DNA from: Oscillospiraceae bacterium
GTDB taxonomy: Bacteria > Bacillota > Clostridia > Oscillospirales > Oscillospiraceae
Length of the DNA: 17,573 bases
Reading direction: 5' to 3'
Assembly (NCBI GenBank): GCA_031261245.1
Contig: JAISKU010000152.1
Span: 1 to 17,573, forward strand
The number at the start of each line of letters is the position of its first letter. The first letter of the stretch is position 1. Below are positions 8,406 through 15,188 of the stretch, piece after piece. The notes beneath the pieces are model-generated. The model did no database searches, was not told the origin of the DNA, and saw only the letters and a list, made by a program, of their open reading frames with translations. Position numbers and translations under genes: made by a program.

Positions 8406-9158
8406 CTCAAACAGTATTCGCAGGCCGTCGAGGATGAGGTTCGGGTCGCACACGATCTCCGCGCGGCAGTGCGGCACAATCGCCGGAGCGAGGCCGCCCG
8501 TCGCCACGACCGTGGCCTTTGAGCCGAGCTCCTCCTCAAAGCGGAGCAGCATACCGTCGATCATCGCCGCGGCCCCGAACACGATTCCGCTCTTCATCGC
8601 GTCCGTCGTGACGCCGCAAATCGCCTTTTTCGGCGCCTCAATCATCACCTTGGGCAACAGCGACGCGCCCCGCGCGAGCGCGTCGGCAGACAGCGAGACT
8701 CCGGGGCAGATCGCCCCGCCGATGTACGAGCCGTTTTTGTCGATCACGGTGATCTTCGTCGCCGTGCCGAGGTCGATGATGAACGCCGGCGCGGCGTATT
8801 TCGCAATCGCTGCGACGGCGGAGCACACCATGTCGGCGGCGAGCTCCGCCGGGTTGTCGATGAGTATGTTCAGGCCGGTTTTTATGCCCGAGCCGACGAC
8901 GAACGCCGGCATTCCCGTGAGCTTTCTCACGGCCTCCCGGAACACGTTCGTCAGCGGCGGAACGACGGAGGAGATCGCCGCGCCGTCAAAGCCGCGCGCG
9001 TCAAGCCCGTTGAAGTCGAGTATGCTCTTCATTCCTGCGGCGTACTCGTCCTCGGTTTTGAGCAGATCCGTGACCATGCGGAACACGCGGAGGATCCTCT
9101 CCCCCTCGATCACGCCGATTACGACATTTGAGTTGCCTACGTCGATTGCGAGTATCAT
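8391..9158 (-). CDS. coaX: Type III pantothenate kinase CoaX
   Basis: Phosphorylates pantothenate in the first step of coenzyme A synthesis; type III enzymes typically need a monovalent cation and are not inhibited by CoA. It is 255 aa, the usual length. N-terminal AIDVGNSNVVIG gives the ASKHA phosphate-binding loop (D6). SSVVPPL, GIKTG, DNPAELAAD (D109), and IIDLGTATKITVID (D129) follow in family order, then GGAICPGVSLSADAL. The usual GADR motif reads AADM here, keeping the Asp but not the Arg. The ATG is three bases after the stop of the ECF S component gene, and AAAGGA lies at the end of that gene, so the two are coupled in one minus-strand operon. An ORF on the opposite strand over the same region is a shadow. 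Confidence 0.93.
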   Translation of the reverse strand: MILAIDVGNSNVVIGVIEGERILRVFRMVTDLLKTEDEYAAGMKSILDFNGLDARGFDGAAISSVVPPLTNVFREAVRKLTGMPAFVVGSGIKTGLNILIDNPAELAADMVCSAVAAIAKYAAPAFIIDLGTATKITVIDKNGSYIGGAICPGVSLSADALARGASLLPKVMIEAPKKAICGVTTDAMKSGIVFGAAAMIDGMLLRFEEELGSKATVVATGGLAPAIVPHCRAEIVCDPNLILDGLRILFEKNKK

Positions 9159-9161
9159 ATG

Positions 9162-9794
9162 TTACGCTTCCTTTGCGGCCTTTTTTACGGGGAGATAGTG
9201 CGTCAGCGCCTGTCCCACAGCCCCGCCGACGACGGTGCAGACGACAGCCTCAATAAGCGCGTTCACAGTCAGCAGTCCCGTGATGATGATCCACACGTCC
9301 GTCGTGCCGAACGCACCCGTCACGAGCTCATTCGTCGAGAAGAAGCCGACAAACGCCGCGATGAAGAAAACAGTATTGAACACGCTGCCCGAGAGCGCCG
9401 TGAGCGCGACCGCGAGGACGCGGTTCACGCCGCGCTTGTCGAGCGGACTGAACACAAGTCCCGGGAGCCAGCCCGCCAGCACGCGCGGGACGATGCACAT
9501 CACAAAAAGCAAAATTGCGGACAGCGCGCTCTGGTTCAGAAGCAGTGTGCCGAGCGCGTCCGCGCCGGTGAGCGCCTGCGAGAAGCTCGTGATTCCGAAC
9601 ACGAGGCCGAGGATTGCGCCGCTCGCGGGTCCGAGGATGATCGCGCCGACGACGACGGGAATCATGTTGAACGTGATTGTCATTACGGGGTTCAGCTTGA
9701 GATAGCCGAGCGGTGTGAAGCCCATGATTAGGAGGATTGCGACAAGTACGGCCAGACGTACCATCTTGCCCACGGAGAAGGTGTTGCTTTTCAT
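9162..9794 (-). CDS. ECF transporter S component, probably for pantothenate
   Basis: A 210-aa integral membrane protein with about six hydrophobic segments. It matches the substrate-binding S subunit of energy-coupling-factor transporters: MGFTPLGYLKL near the first helix, then IPVVVGAIILGP and GAILGLVFGITS. S subunits bind a vitamin and dock on shared EcfT/EcfA units encoded elsewhere. Its operon with coaX, only three bases apart, suggests pantothenate as the substrate (PanT type); this is inferred from context, not from residues. The ATG has AAGGAG about seven bases upstream. A strong promoter (9862-9890) precedes it. A different vitamin remains possible. Confidence 0.85.
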   Translation of the reverse strand: MKSNTFSVGKMVRLAVLVAILLIMGFTPLGYLKLNPVMTITFNMIPVVVGAIILGPASGAILGLVFGITSFSQALTGADALGTLLLNQSALSAILLFVMCIVPRVLAGWLPGLVFSPLDKRGVNRVLAVALTALSGSVFNTVFFIAAFVGFFSTNELVTGAFGTTDVWIIITGLLTVNALIEAVVCTVVGGAVGQALTHYLPVKKAAKEA

Positions 9795-9861
9795 ATTAAA
9801 CTCCTTGCTGTCGCCCCTGTACGGGTGCGGCGCATATTATTTGGGGTTTTACCCCGAAAAC

Positions 9862-9890
9862 ATTATGAATTGCGCGCGGCGATATGTCAA
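9862..9890 (-). promoter_or_regulatory. Sigma-A promoter for the ECF S component-coaX operon
   Basis: Read on the minus strand: a perfect -35 TTGACA (9890-9885), 17 bases, then -10 CATAAT (9867-9862). The start codon follows about 65 bases downstream. The predicted leader carries a small hairpin (GGGGT/ACCCC, 9843-9855) but no riboswitch class that I recognise. Confidence 0.75.
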
Positions 9891-9962
9891 GAGAAAATTT
9901 TTCGGACATGTAACGGGCGCGCGGACATATATTAGAGTATCAAATTCCCGGAGGACTCTATT

Positions 9963-11603
9963 ATGTCCCGTTCGCGCGCGATGATTATGAACACAATACT
10001 GCTGACCGCCACCTCCCTGCTGATGCGCTCCGTCGGGATGGTGTTTCAGGTGTGGCTGTCAAAGAAGATAGGCGCGGCCGGAATCGGACTGTTTCAGCTC
10101 ATCATGTCCGTGTCGATGCTCGCCGCGACGTTCGCCATCTCGGGGATTCGCTTCGCCGCGACGCGGCTCGTGTCCATGGAGCTCGGTCTCGGCTCCGGCG
10201 ACGGCGTGACGGCGGCAATGCGGCGCTGCCTCGTCTACGCCGCGTGCTTCGGCGTCGCGGCGGGACTGCTGCTGTGGTTCGGCGCGCCTGTGATCGGCGG
10301 GCGGTGGATTGGCGATGAGCGCACGGTGCTCTCGCTGCACGTGCTGTCGCTGAGTCTGCCCGCCTACGCGCTGTCGGCGGTGCTCGCGGGGTATTTCACC
10401 GCCGTGTGCAGGGTGATCAAGTCCGCGTCCGTCGCCGTCGCGGAGCAGCTGATACGCATCGGCGTGATCTTCCTCGCGCTCGGCGCGTCGCGCGGGCGCG
10501 ACATCGAGGCGGCGTGCGCCATAGTCGTCGCGGGCGGCGTCGCGGGGGAGATGTCGTCGTTTCTGCTGCTCGGCGCGCTGTACCTGCACGACAGGCGCGG
10601 GACGAAATCGCGCGGCGGCGACGCGGACGGTATGACGCGGCGCATGTTCGGGATTGCGATTCCGCTCGCGCTGTCGGCCTACGCGCGCACGTCGCTATCG
10701 ACGCTTCAGCACCTGCTCGTCCCGCGCGGGTTTCGCAAATCGGGCGCGTCGGCGGAGCGCGCGCTGGCGAATTACGGCACGGTGCACGGCATGGTTTTTC
10801 CGATAATCATGTTCCCGTCGGCGCTTTTCTACTCGTTCGCGGAGCTGATAGTGCCGGAGCTGACGGACGCGCAGGTGCGCGGCGACGGGGAGCACATCAG
10901 AACGCTCGCCACGCGCTCTCTGCGGCTGTGCGCGCTGTTCTCCATCGGGCTGATGGCGTGCATGTGGGGGTTCGCGGAGGAGCTCGGCCGGGCGGTGTAC
11001 TCGAGCGGGGACGTGGGGCGGTACATCAAGCTCATCGCGTGGCTCGTGCCGATAATGTACCTCGACAGCGTGGCGGACGGTATGCTGCGCGGGCTGGGCG
11101 AGCAGATTTACTGCATGGCGGTCAACATTCTCGACGCGGGGGCGAGCGTCGCGCTCGTCTACGTGCTGCTGCCGAGGTACGCGATGGCGGGGTACCTGTT
11201 CATGATCGCGTTCACGGAGATTTTCAATTTCCTTCTAAGCTTCGGGCGGCTGCGGCGCGTCACGGCGCTGAAATTCCCCGTGAAATCCACGCTCGCGGCG
11301 CTGTTCGCGGCGTTCGGCTCCGTGAATATCGCGGTGCTTGTGACGCGGTGGCTCGGGTTTTCACCGGAGCCGTCGGCCGTATCGCTCACGGCGCACATCG
11401 CGCTGAGTCTCGCGCTGTATCTGGCGCTGCTGCTCGCGCTCGGCTGCTTTGAGGCTGGTGAAATCGCGGGAGCGAAAAAATTTTTTCACAGGGTTGAAAT
11501 GGGGACAAAAGCGTGGTATACTGATAAGGTAAAAACCAATAGTTTATGGAGGTACAAGAAATGTTTGAAATCACGAAAGATACGGTCATCGCCGAAATCC
11601 TGA
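9963..11603 (+). CDS. SpoVB/MOP-superfamily polysaccharide flippase
   Basis: An integral membrane protein with about a dozen or more hydrophobic helices, resembling the SpoVB/MurJ-like branch of the MOP exporter superfamily (lipid-linked saccharide flippases). The N-terminus TLLLTATSLLMRSVG-like region (here NTILLTATSLLMRSVG) and KKIGAAGIGLFQL are typical. GGAGG (9950-9954) lies eight bases before the ATG. The open frame as read is 546 aa, but its last 38 residues after the A6T6 tract (11475-11486) are polar, not membrane-like, and overlap a strong promoter and the start of the next gene. The expected end may be near 11497. Whether it works in spore coat/cortex assembly or cell-wall export cannot be decided. 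Confidence 0.85.
   Translation: MSRSRAMIMNTILLTATSLLMRSVGMVFQVWLSKKIGAAGIGLFQLIMSVSMLAATFAISGIRFAATRLVSMELGLGSGDGVTAAMRRCLVYAACFGVAAGLLLWFGAPVIGGRWIGDERTVLSLHVLSLSLPAYALSAVLAGYFTAVCRVIKSASVAVAEQLIRIGVIFLALGASRGRDIEAACAIVVAGGVAGEMSSFLLLGALYLHDRRGTKSRGGDADGMTRRMFGIAIPLALSAYARTSLSTLQHLLVPRGFRKSGASAERALANYGTVHGMVFPIIMFPSALFYSFAELIVPELTDAQVRGDGEHIRTLATRSLRLCALFSIGLMACMWGFAEELGRAVYSSGDVGRYIKLIAWLVPIMYLDSVADGMLRGLGEQIYCMAVNILDAGASVALVYVLLPRYAMAGYLFMIAFTEIFNFLLSFGRLRRVTALKFPVKSTLAALFAAFGSVNIAVLVTRWLGFSPEPSAVSLTAHIALSLALYLALLLALGCFEAGEIAGAKKFFHRVEMGTKAWYTDKVKTNSLWRYKKCLKSRKIRSSPKS
11494..11522 (+). promoter_or_regulatory. Sigma-A promoter for the DUF1858 gene
   Basis: TTGAAA (11494-11499), a 17-base spacer, and TATACT (11517-11522) give near-consensus boxes. 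The start codon is at 11561 with GGAGG at 11549-11553. The promoter lies within the nominal 3' end of the flippase reading frame, which suggests independent transcription of the DUF1858-trmK-nif3 genes. Confidence 0.75.
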
Positions 11604-11767
11604 CCGCCGCACCGGAGACGGCGCCGCTGTTCGTCTCGATCGGTATGCACTGCCTCGGCTGCGCAATGAGCTCGGGCGAGACGCTTGGCGAGGCGTGCGA
11701 GGTTCACGGCGTGGACGCCGGCGAGTTCCTTGAGCAGCTCAACGCGCGTCTGGCATCCAAGAAATAA
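11561..11767 (+). CDS. DUF1858 domain protein (CXXC redox-type)
   Basis: A 68-aa single-domain protein of the DUF1858 family, known as the hybrid-cluster-protein-associated redox disulfide domain. MFEITKDTVIAEIL is followed by IGMHCLGCA, with the paired cysteines C31 and C34, and by ETLGEACEVHGVD. The CXXC pair suggests a thiol-disulfide or metal role; the substrate is unknown and no hybrid cluster protein is encoded nearby. ATG 11561 is chosen over the upstream ATG 11546 because GGAGG at 11549-11553 serves as its ribosome binding site. It has its own promoter. trmK begins 10 bases after its stop. Confidence 0.88.
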   Translation: MFEITKDTVIAEILTAAPETAPLFVSIGMHCLGCAMSSGETLGEACEVHGVDAGEFLEQLNARLASKK

Positions 11768-11777
11768 GACTTTTCCA

Positions 11778-12254
11778 ATGAATTTGCGCGCCGGAGGGAG
11801 ACTCGCGGAGATTGCTTCGCGGGTTCCTTTCGGCGCGCGTGTTCTCGATGTGGGCTGCGACCACGGCTATGTGCCGATACGGCTCGCGCTGTCGGGTCAG
11901 GCCGCCGAGATTTACGCGTCGGACATTCGCCTCGGGCCGCTCGGCGCGGCCGTGCGCAACGCGGAGAGGTACGGCGTTGCGGAGAGGATTAACTTTTACC
12001 TCGAGGACGGGATTCCCGAAAAGCTCGCGGGGCTCGTCGATACCGTGATAATTGCCGGGATGGGCGGCGAGACGATCGCGGGGATTCTTGCGCGCGCGCC
12101 CGAAATGCCGGGCGGCGTCTTTTTTATTTTGCAGCCGCAGACGAAGGTTGGTGTGCTGCTGGCGTACCTCGGAGAGCGCGGGTTTGTGGAGGTTAAGCTC
12201 GCCGAGGTGTACGAGGGACGGCGGAAATACACGATAATTACGGGGGAAACGTAG
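11778..12254 (+). CDS. trmK: tRNA (adenine(22)-N1)-methyltransferase TrmK, short form
   Basis: A SAM-dependent methyltransferase that makes m1A22 in tRNA in Gram-positive bacteria. SAM motif I is VLDVGCDHGYVP (D24 onward), followed by ASDIRLGPL, DTVIIAGMGGE (AGMGG 93-97) and ILQPQT (117-122), the TrmK signature series. The protein ends after KYTIITGET at 158 aa, while family members are usually around 230 aa with a C-terminal helical/coiled-coil part that helps bind tRNA. The stop codon is directly followed by a GC-rich repeat (12255-12299). The start has no clear Shine-Dalgarno, so it may depend on coupling to the DUF1858 gene 10 bases upstream. trmK beside nif3 matches yqfN-yqfO in Bacillus. 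Confidence 0.87.
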   Translation: MNLRAGGRLAEIASRVPFGARVLDVGCDHGYVPIRLALSGQAAEIYASDIRLGPLGAAVRNAERYGVAERINFYLEDGIPEKLAGLVDTVIIAGMGGETIAGILARAPEMPGGVFFILQPQTKVGVLLAYLGERGFVEVKLAEVYEGRRKYTIITGET

Positions 12255-12299
12255 CCCCCTCTGTCGGCGTAGCCGACGTCTCCCCCGCCGCGCGGGGGC
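12255..12299. repeat. GC-rich double-hairpin repeat after the trmK stop
   Basis: Two hairpins in series: GTCGGC/GCCGAC (12263-12268 with 12272-12277, loop GTA) and CCCCCGC/GCGGGGG (12282-12288 with 12292-12298, loop CGC). The order CCCCCTC, small hairpin, then CTCCCCC hairpin is repeated before pnp at 15374-15420. It starts at the base after the trmK TAG. Confidence 0.75.
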
Positions 12300-12325
12300 G
12301 ATTCAAAAAGAAAGCGGGGAATATT

Positions 12326-13096
12326 GTGACAACAGTTCAAAATGTGCTCGATAATCTGCTCGATTTCGCGCCGGCGGAGGCGAAGATGGACTTCGACAAC
12401 GTGGGGCTGCTCGCCGGGGATTCGCGGGGCATCGTCACGCGGGTGCTCGTCGCGCTCGATATCACGTCCGAGGTCATCCGGGAGGCGGCGGAGCTCGGCG
12501 CGCAGCTTATCGTGTCGCACCACCCGCTGCTGTTCTCCGCGAAGAGTGTGACGGACGGCACGATAGTCGGGAGCAAGCTGCTCGCGCTGCTGTCGGACGG
12601 CATTTCCGCGATATGTATGCACACGAACCTCGACGCGGCGGCGGGCGGGGTGAACGACGCGCTCGCGGCGGCGCTCGGGTTGCGGAATATCGCGCCGATT
12701 GAGCCGCCGCCGGCCTACGGGCGCGTGGGAGAGCTCGCCGCGCCGACGGAGCTGGGCGGGTTTCTCGCGTTTTTGAAGGGCGCGCTGAAATCGAACGGGC
12801 TGCGCTACCACGACGCGGGGCGCGCCGTGTCGCGCGTCGCCGTCGTCGGCGGCAGCGGCGGGGACTATCTGCAAAAGGCGCTCGACGCGGGTTGCGACAC
12901 GCTCGTCACGTCGGACATCAAGTACGACGTGTTCCTCGACGCGCGGGAGCTGGGGATAAATCTCATCGACGCGGACCACTTCTGCACGGAGAACACGGTG
13001 GTTCCGGTGCTGCGCGACAGGCTCGCGGCGGCGTTTCCGGGCGTCGAGTGCTCCGTGAGCGGGCGGCACGGGCAGACGGCGAGATTCTTCGTATGA
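12326..13096 (+). CDS. Nif3-like dinuclear metal-centre hexameric protein (YqfO/YbgI family)
   Basis: A 256-aa protein of the Nif3/DUF34 family, often labelled GTP cyclohydrolase 1 type 2-like. It forms hexameric toroids with a two-metal site; the physiological function is unsettled. Metal ligands are visible as SHH (H65, H66), the MHTNLD segment (D103), and DADHFCTEN (H218, E222). The length matches the short form (YbgI-like, 247 aa) without the inserted PII-like domain. Start is GTG 12326 with AGCGGGGA (12313-12320) upstream. It follows trmK after a 71-base repeat-bearing gap, in the conserved trmK-nif3 pairing. Its stop overlaps the next start (ATGA). Confidence 0.92.
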   Translation: MTTVQNVLDNLLDFAPAEAKMDFDNVGLLAGDSRGIVTRVLVALDITSEVIREAAELGAQLIVSHHPLLFSAKSVTDGTIVGSKLLALLSDGISAICMHTNLDAAAGGVNDALAAALGLRNIAPIEPPPAYGRVGELAAPTELGGFLAFLKGALKSNGLRYHDAGRAVSRVAVVGGSGGDYLQKALDAGCDTLVTSDIKYDVFLDARELGINLIDADHFCTENTVVPVLRDRLAAAFPGVECSVSGRHGQTARFFV

Positions 13097-13620
13097 GGCG
13101 AATTTTCGTCGGGATGCTGCTCATCTTTCTCAACTTCAACATCAACATCGGAAATTCCGTCCTCGGGCTGATTCCGACGTTTATCGGGTATTTTGTCATG
13201 CGCGGCGGCGTCGCGGAGATGGCGGCGACGGAGCCCGGCACGCGCTTCGCGCGGGTGCGGCCGTTCGTGACGGCGATGACCGCCTACACCGCCGTGTGCT
13301 ACGCCCTCGACCTGCTCGGGGCGTCGGCGGAGCTCGGCGGGCTCGGCGCGGTTCTCGGGCTTGTCTCGACGGCGGCGTCGCTGTACGTCGCCTACTGCAT
13401 CGTGCGGGGCGTTGCGGACATCGAAAACGGCGAGGGGCGCGACCTCGACGCCGCACGGCTGTACTCCGTGTGGCGGGCGTTCGCCGTGCTCGAGCTCGCG
13501 GTGGTGGTGCTGTCGGTTCTGCTACCGGCGCTCGCGCTCGTTTGCGCGATTTTGCTGTTCGTGGTCGCCGTGATGTTTCTGTTCGCGTTCAACAGGTCGA
13601 AGAATTTGTACTACGCGTAG
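13093..13620 (+). CDS. Small hypothetical membrane protein
   Basis: A 175-aa protein with about five hydrophobic segments: two near the N-terminus (MLLIFLNFNI, then GLIPTFIGYFVM), one near 60-75, one near 80-105, and a long one near 130-165 (LAVVVLSVLLPALALVCAIL). No family motif is recognised. The ATG overlaps the nif3 stop by four bases (ATGA), which indicates translational coupling and supports it being a real gene, although there is no good Shine-Dalgarno. Codon use matches the neighbours. It is the last gene before the second inverted-repeat element. Confidence 0.72.
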   Translation: MRRIFVGMLLIFLNFNINIGNSVLGLIPTFIGYFVMRGGVAEMAATEPGTRFARVRPFVTAMTAYTAVCYALDLLGASAELGGLGAVLGLVSTAASLYVAYCIVRGVADIENGEGRDLDAARLYSVWRAFAVLELAVVVLSVLLPALALVCAILLFVVAVMFLFAFNRSKNLYYA

Positions 13621-13626
13621 AAAAAA

Positions 13627-13713
13627 CTGTCATTCCGAGGGGCAAAGCGACGAGGAATCCCGTGCGGCAACGCGCCGATTATACGGGATTCCTCGTTTCA
13701 CTCGGAATGACAG
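13627..13713. repeat. 87-bp inverted-repeat element, copy 2
   Basis: Same length as the copy at 8262-8348 with four base differences. Outer arms CTGTCATTCCGAG (13627-13639) and CTCGGAATGACAG (13701-13713) are perfect. The inner stem is perfect here (GAGGAATCCCGT with ACGGGATTCCTC), where copy 1 has one mismatch. It sits between the convergent membrane protein gene (stop 13618-13620) and the SDR gene. Confidence 0.9.
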
Positions 13714-13764
13714 GTTGGGTACGCTGAATGACAGTTGAGTGTGCTGAATGACAGTTGGGTGTGC
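13704..13764. repeat. About 20-bp tandem repeat, three units, ending at the SDR stop codon
   Basis: Units at 13704-13724, 13725-13744 and 13745-13764 share GAATGACAG followed by TTGGGT or TTGAGT. The first unit is the end of the inverted-repeat right arm. Units two and three differ at one base. The last base of unit three is the first base of the SDR stop codon complement (13764-13766). Confidence 0.85.
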
Positions 13765-14591
13765 TATATCCCCAGTGAGTGGCCGCCGTCGATGGTGAGT
13801 ATTGCGCCCGTCATCTGGTTTGAGGCCTCGCTCGCCAGATACGCCGCGAGCGCGCCGATCTCAATCGCCTTGCCCATGCGTCCCGCCGGAATGACCTTCG
13901 CCATCATCTCCTGACCCTTTTTCTTGTCCTCCTCGGATACGGGGTGGCTGGGGTCGGTGCCGATGTTCGACTCCGTGAAGCCCGGGGCGATCGCGTTTAC
14001 GTTGATGCCGAAGGGCGCGAGCTCGAGCGCGATGCCCTGCGTGAACATGTTCAGCCCGGCCTTTGCGCTGCAATATGTCGTCATGTTCGTGGTCTTGCTG
14101 GCGTGCTCGCCCGCGTTCGAGGTGATGTTGATGATTTTGCCGCCGACGCCGCGGTCGCGCATCAGCTTACCGACGAGGTACGTCATGTGCACCGCGCCGT
14201 TCAGATCGAGGTTGATACACCTGTACCACTCGGACAGATTCTCATCCATGTCGAGGATGTTGCCTATCGAGGGCACGCCCGCGTTGTTGACGAGGATGTC
14301 CACGTCGCCGTAGTCGGCCACGACGCTCTTGACGGCCGCACGCGCGTCGTCAAAGCTCGAGACGTCTGCCTTGTAGAACTTGAATTTGCCGTCGGGGTTG
14401 ATCGCGGTCAGGCCCTTGACCGCCTCGTCGCCGCTTTTGACGTCGCGCGCGAAGAGCGCCACGTTCGCGCCCTGCTGTGCGAACGCCTGCGCGATTCCGA
14501 GGCCGAGGCCCTTGTTGCCGCCCGTGACTATCGCGTTTTTGCCGCGCAGTGAGAACGCGCCGGACAGCGAGGTGATAGGCTGTCTTACCAT
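13764..14591 (-). CDS. SDR-family oxidoreductase
   Basis: A 275-aa classical short-chain dehydrogenase/reductase. The Rossmann cofactor motif TGGNKGLG (23-30), NNAG (102-105), a catalytic Ser in INITS (S158), and the Y173-x3-K177 pair (YCSAK) are all present, as is the C-terminal GAILTIDGG. The N-terminal PITSLSGAFSLRGKNAIVTGG resembles gluconate 5-dehydrogenase or 2-deoxygluconate 3-dehydrogenase type enzymes, but substrate cannot be assigned; Asp is not seen at the end of beta-2 (ALFARD has Arg two before Asp), so NADPH is possible. GGAGG precedes the ATG by eight bases. It is a single-gene unit with its own promoter, divergent from rpsO. Confidence 0.88.
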   Translation of the reverse strand: MVRQPITSLSGAFSLRGKNAIVTGGNKGLGLGIAQAFAQQGANVALFARDVKSGDEAVKGLTAINPDGKFKFYKADVSSFDDARAAVKSVVADYGDVDILVNNAGVPSIGNILDMDENLSEWYRCINLDLNGAVHMTYLVGKLMRDRGVGGKIINITSNAGEHASKTTNMTTYCSAKAGLNMFTQGIALELAPFGINVNAIAPGFTESNIGTDPSHPVSEEDKKKGQEMMAKVIPAGRMGKAIEIGALAAYLASEASNQMTGAILTIDGGHSLGI

Positions 14592-14636
14592 GTTTTTTAC
14601 CTCCGATTATTGTAATGTATGTATTCAATGACATGT

Positions 14637-14665
14637 ATTTTACCACGTCCGCGGGAAAAACACAA
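14637..14665 (-). promoter_or_regulatory. Promoter for the SDR gene
   Basis: On the minus strand, TTGTGT (14665-14660), a 17-base spacer, and TAAAAT (14642-14637). The ATG is at 14591, with GGAGG just upstream. It lies back to back with the rpsO promoter in the same AT-rich gap. Confidence 0.6.
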
Positions 14666-14691
14666 CGCATTTTTAATAATGAAAAATTGTC

Positions 14692-14720
14692 TTTACAAAC
14701 CGTGTGAATTGTGGTATTAT
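14692..14720 (+). promoter_or_regulatory. Promoter for rpsO
   Basis: TTTACA (14692-14697), a 17-base spacer, and TATTAT (14715-14720). Both boxes are within one mismatch of consensus. The start codon is about 100 bases downstream, which leaves a structured leader. Confidence 0.75.
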
Positions 14721-14721
14721 A

Positions 14722-14821
14722 CCCCGGAATAAGACCTTGCCCCTTGCCGCGGTTCCGGGATAACGACTTTCCCGCCCGATACTGCGACACCGGGAATAAA
14801 GAACGGAAAGGACGATACACT
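14722..14821 (+). promoter_or_regulatory. rpsO 5' leader, possible S15 autoregulatory structure
   Basis: The leader of roughly 95 bases contains CCCGGAA (14723-14729), which pairs perfectly with TTCCGGG (14753-14759). Further GGGA/TCCC complementarity lies closer to the start. Ribosomal protein S15 represses its own mRNA in several bacteria through unrelated leader folds, so this is a plausible site, but no published fold was matched. Confidence 0.3.
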
Positions 14822-15088
14822 ATGATCACCAAGGACCAGAAAACCACCGTCATCGAGTCAAACCGCACGCACGGGACGGACACGGGCTCGCCGGAGGTGC
14901 AGATCGCAATCCTCACGGAGCGCATCTCGCAGCTGACGGAGCACCTGAAAATCCACAAGAAGGACAACCACAGCCGCCTCGGCCTGCTGAAGATGGTCGG
15001 ACACCGCCGCAGTCTGCTCGACTACCTCGCGAAGAAGGACATCAACCGCTACAGGGCCTGCATCGCGAAGCTCGGAATCAGGAAATAA
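14822..15088 (+). CDS. rpsO: 30S ribosomal protein S15
   Basis: Primary-binding protein of the small subunit platform that contacts helices 20-22 of 16S rRNA. It is 88 aa, as usual (E. coli S15 is 89). The conserved THGTDTGSPEVQIAILTERI, LKIHKKDNHSRLGLL and HRRSLLDYL segments are all present. ATG 14822 has AAAGGA (14807-14812) nine bases upstream. It precedes pnp in the widely conserved rpsO-pnp order, but with an unusually long repeat-filled gap of 413 bases. Confidence 0.97.
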   Translation: MITKDQKTTVIESNRTHGTDTGSPEVQIAILTERISQLTEHLKIHKKDNHSRLGLLKMVGHRRSLLDYLAKKDINRYRACIAKLGIRK

Positions 15089-15100
15089 CTCTTGCAAATG

Positions 15101-15139
15101 CGGGGCTGTTCCGTGTACCGGAGCAGTCCCGTTATATCT
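15101..15139 (+). terminator. Hairpin terminator after rpsO
   Basis: Bases 15101-15113 pair with 15119-15131 over 13 base pairs (two are G-U) around the loop TGTAC. The tail TTATATCT is only moderately T-rich. It starts 12 bases after the rpsO stop. It could terminate most rpsO transcripts and leave pnp partly independent. Confidence 0.6.
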
Positions 15140-15188
15140 CGTTATCAATTCGCTCGCCGCTGCGCGGCAACCGCGAATTATGATATAA
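15132..15188. repeat. Composite imperfect palindrome in the rpsO-pnp gap
   Basis: Outer arms TTATATC (15132-15138) and GATATAA (15182-15188), middle arms AATTCGC (15147-15153) and GCGAATT (15173-15179), inner hairpin GCCGC/GCGGC (15156-15160 with 15164-15168). An 8-base against 2-base internal loop separates outer and middle arms. The layered symmetry suggests a folded RNA or a small repeat element. No T tract follows. Confidence 0.55.

Noticed and set aside
8305..9198. 297-aa plus-strand frame opposite coaX
   Set aside because: It starts within the inverted repeat and runs antisense to a well-supported pantothenate kinase. No family features.
9159..9731. 190-aa plus-strand frame opposite the ECF S component gene
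   Set aside because: Composition dominated by Arg, Glu, Asp and His with no motif. The minus-strand ECF protein has helices, ribosome binding site and promoter.
9795..9861. Vitamin riboswitch in the leader of the ECF S component operon
   Set aside because: The leader is only about 65 bases with one small hairpin. None of the conserved TPP, FMN, cobalamin or THF riboswitch boxes could be recognised.
9900..9935. Promoter for the flippase gene
   Set aside because: A TATATT -10-like box is present at 9928-9933, but there is no acceptable -35 at 16-18 bases, so it was not listed.
10406..11452. 348-aa plus-strand frame inside the flippase gene
   Set aside because: Arg/Ala/Gly-rich reading of another frame of the flippase, which has clear membrane-protein character. 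No ribosome binding site or family motif.
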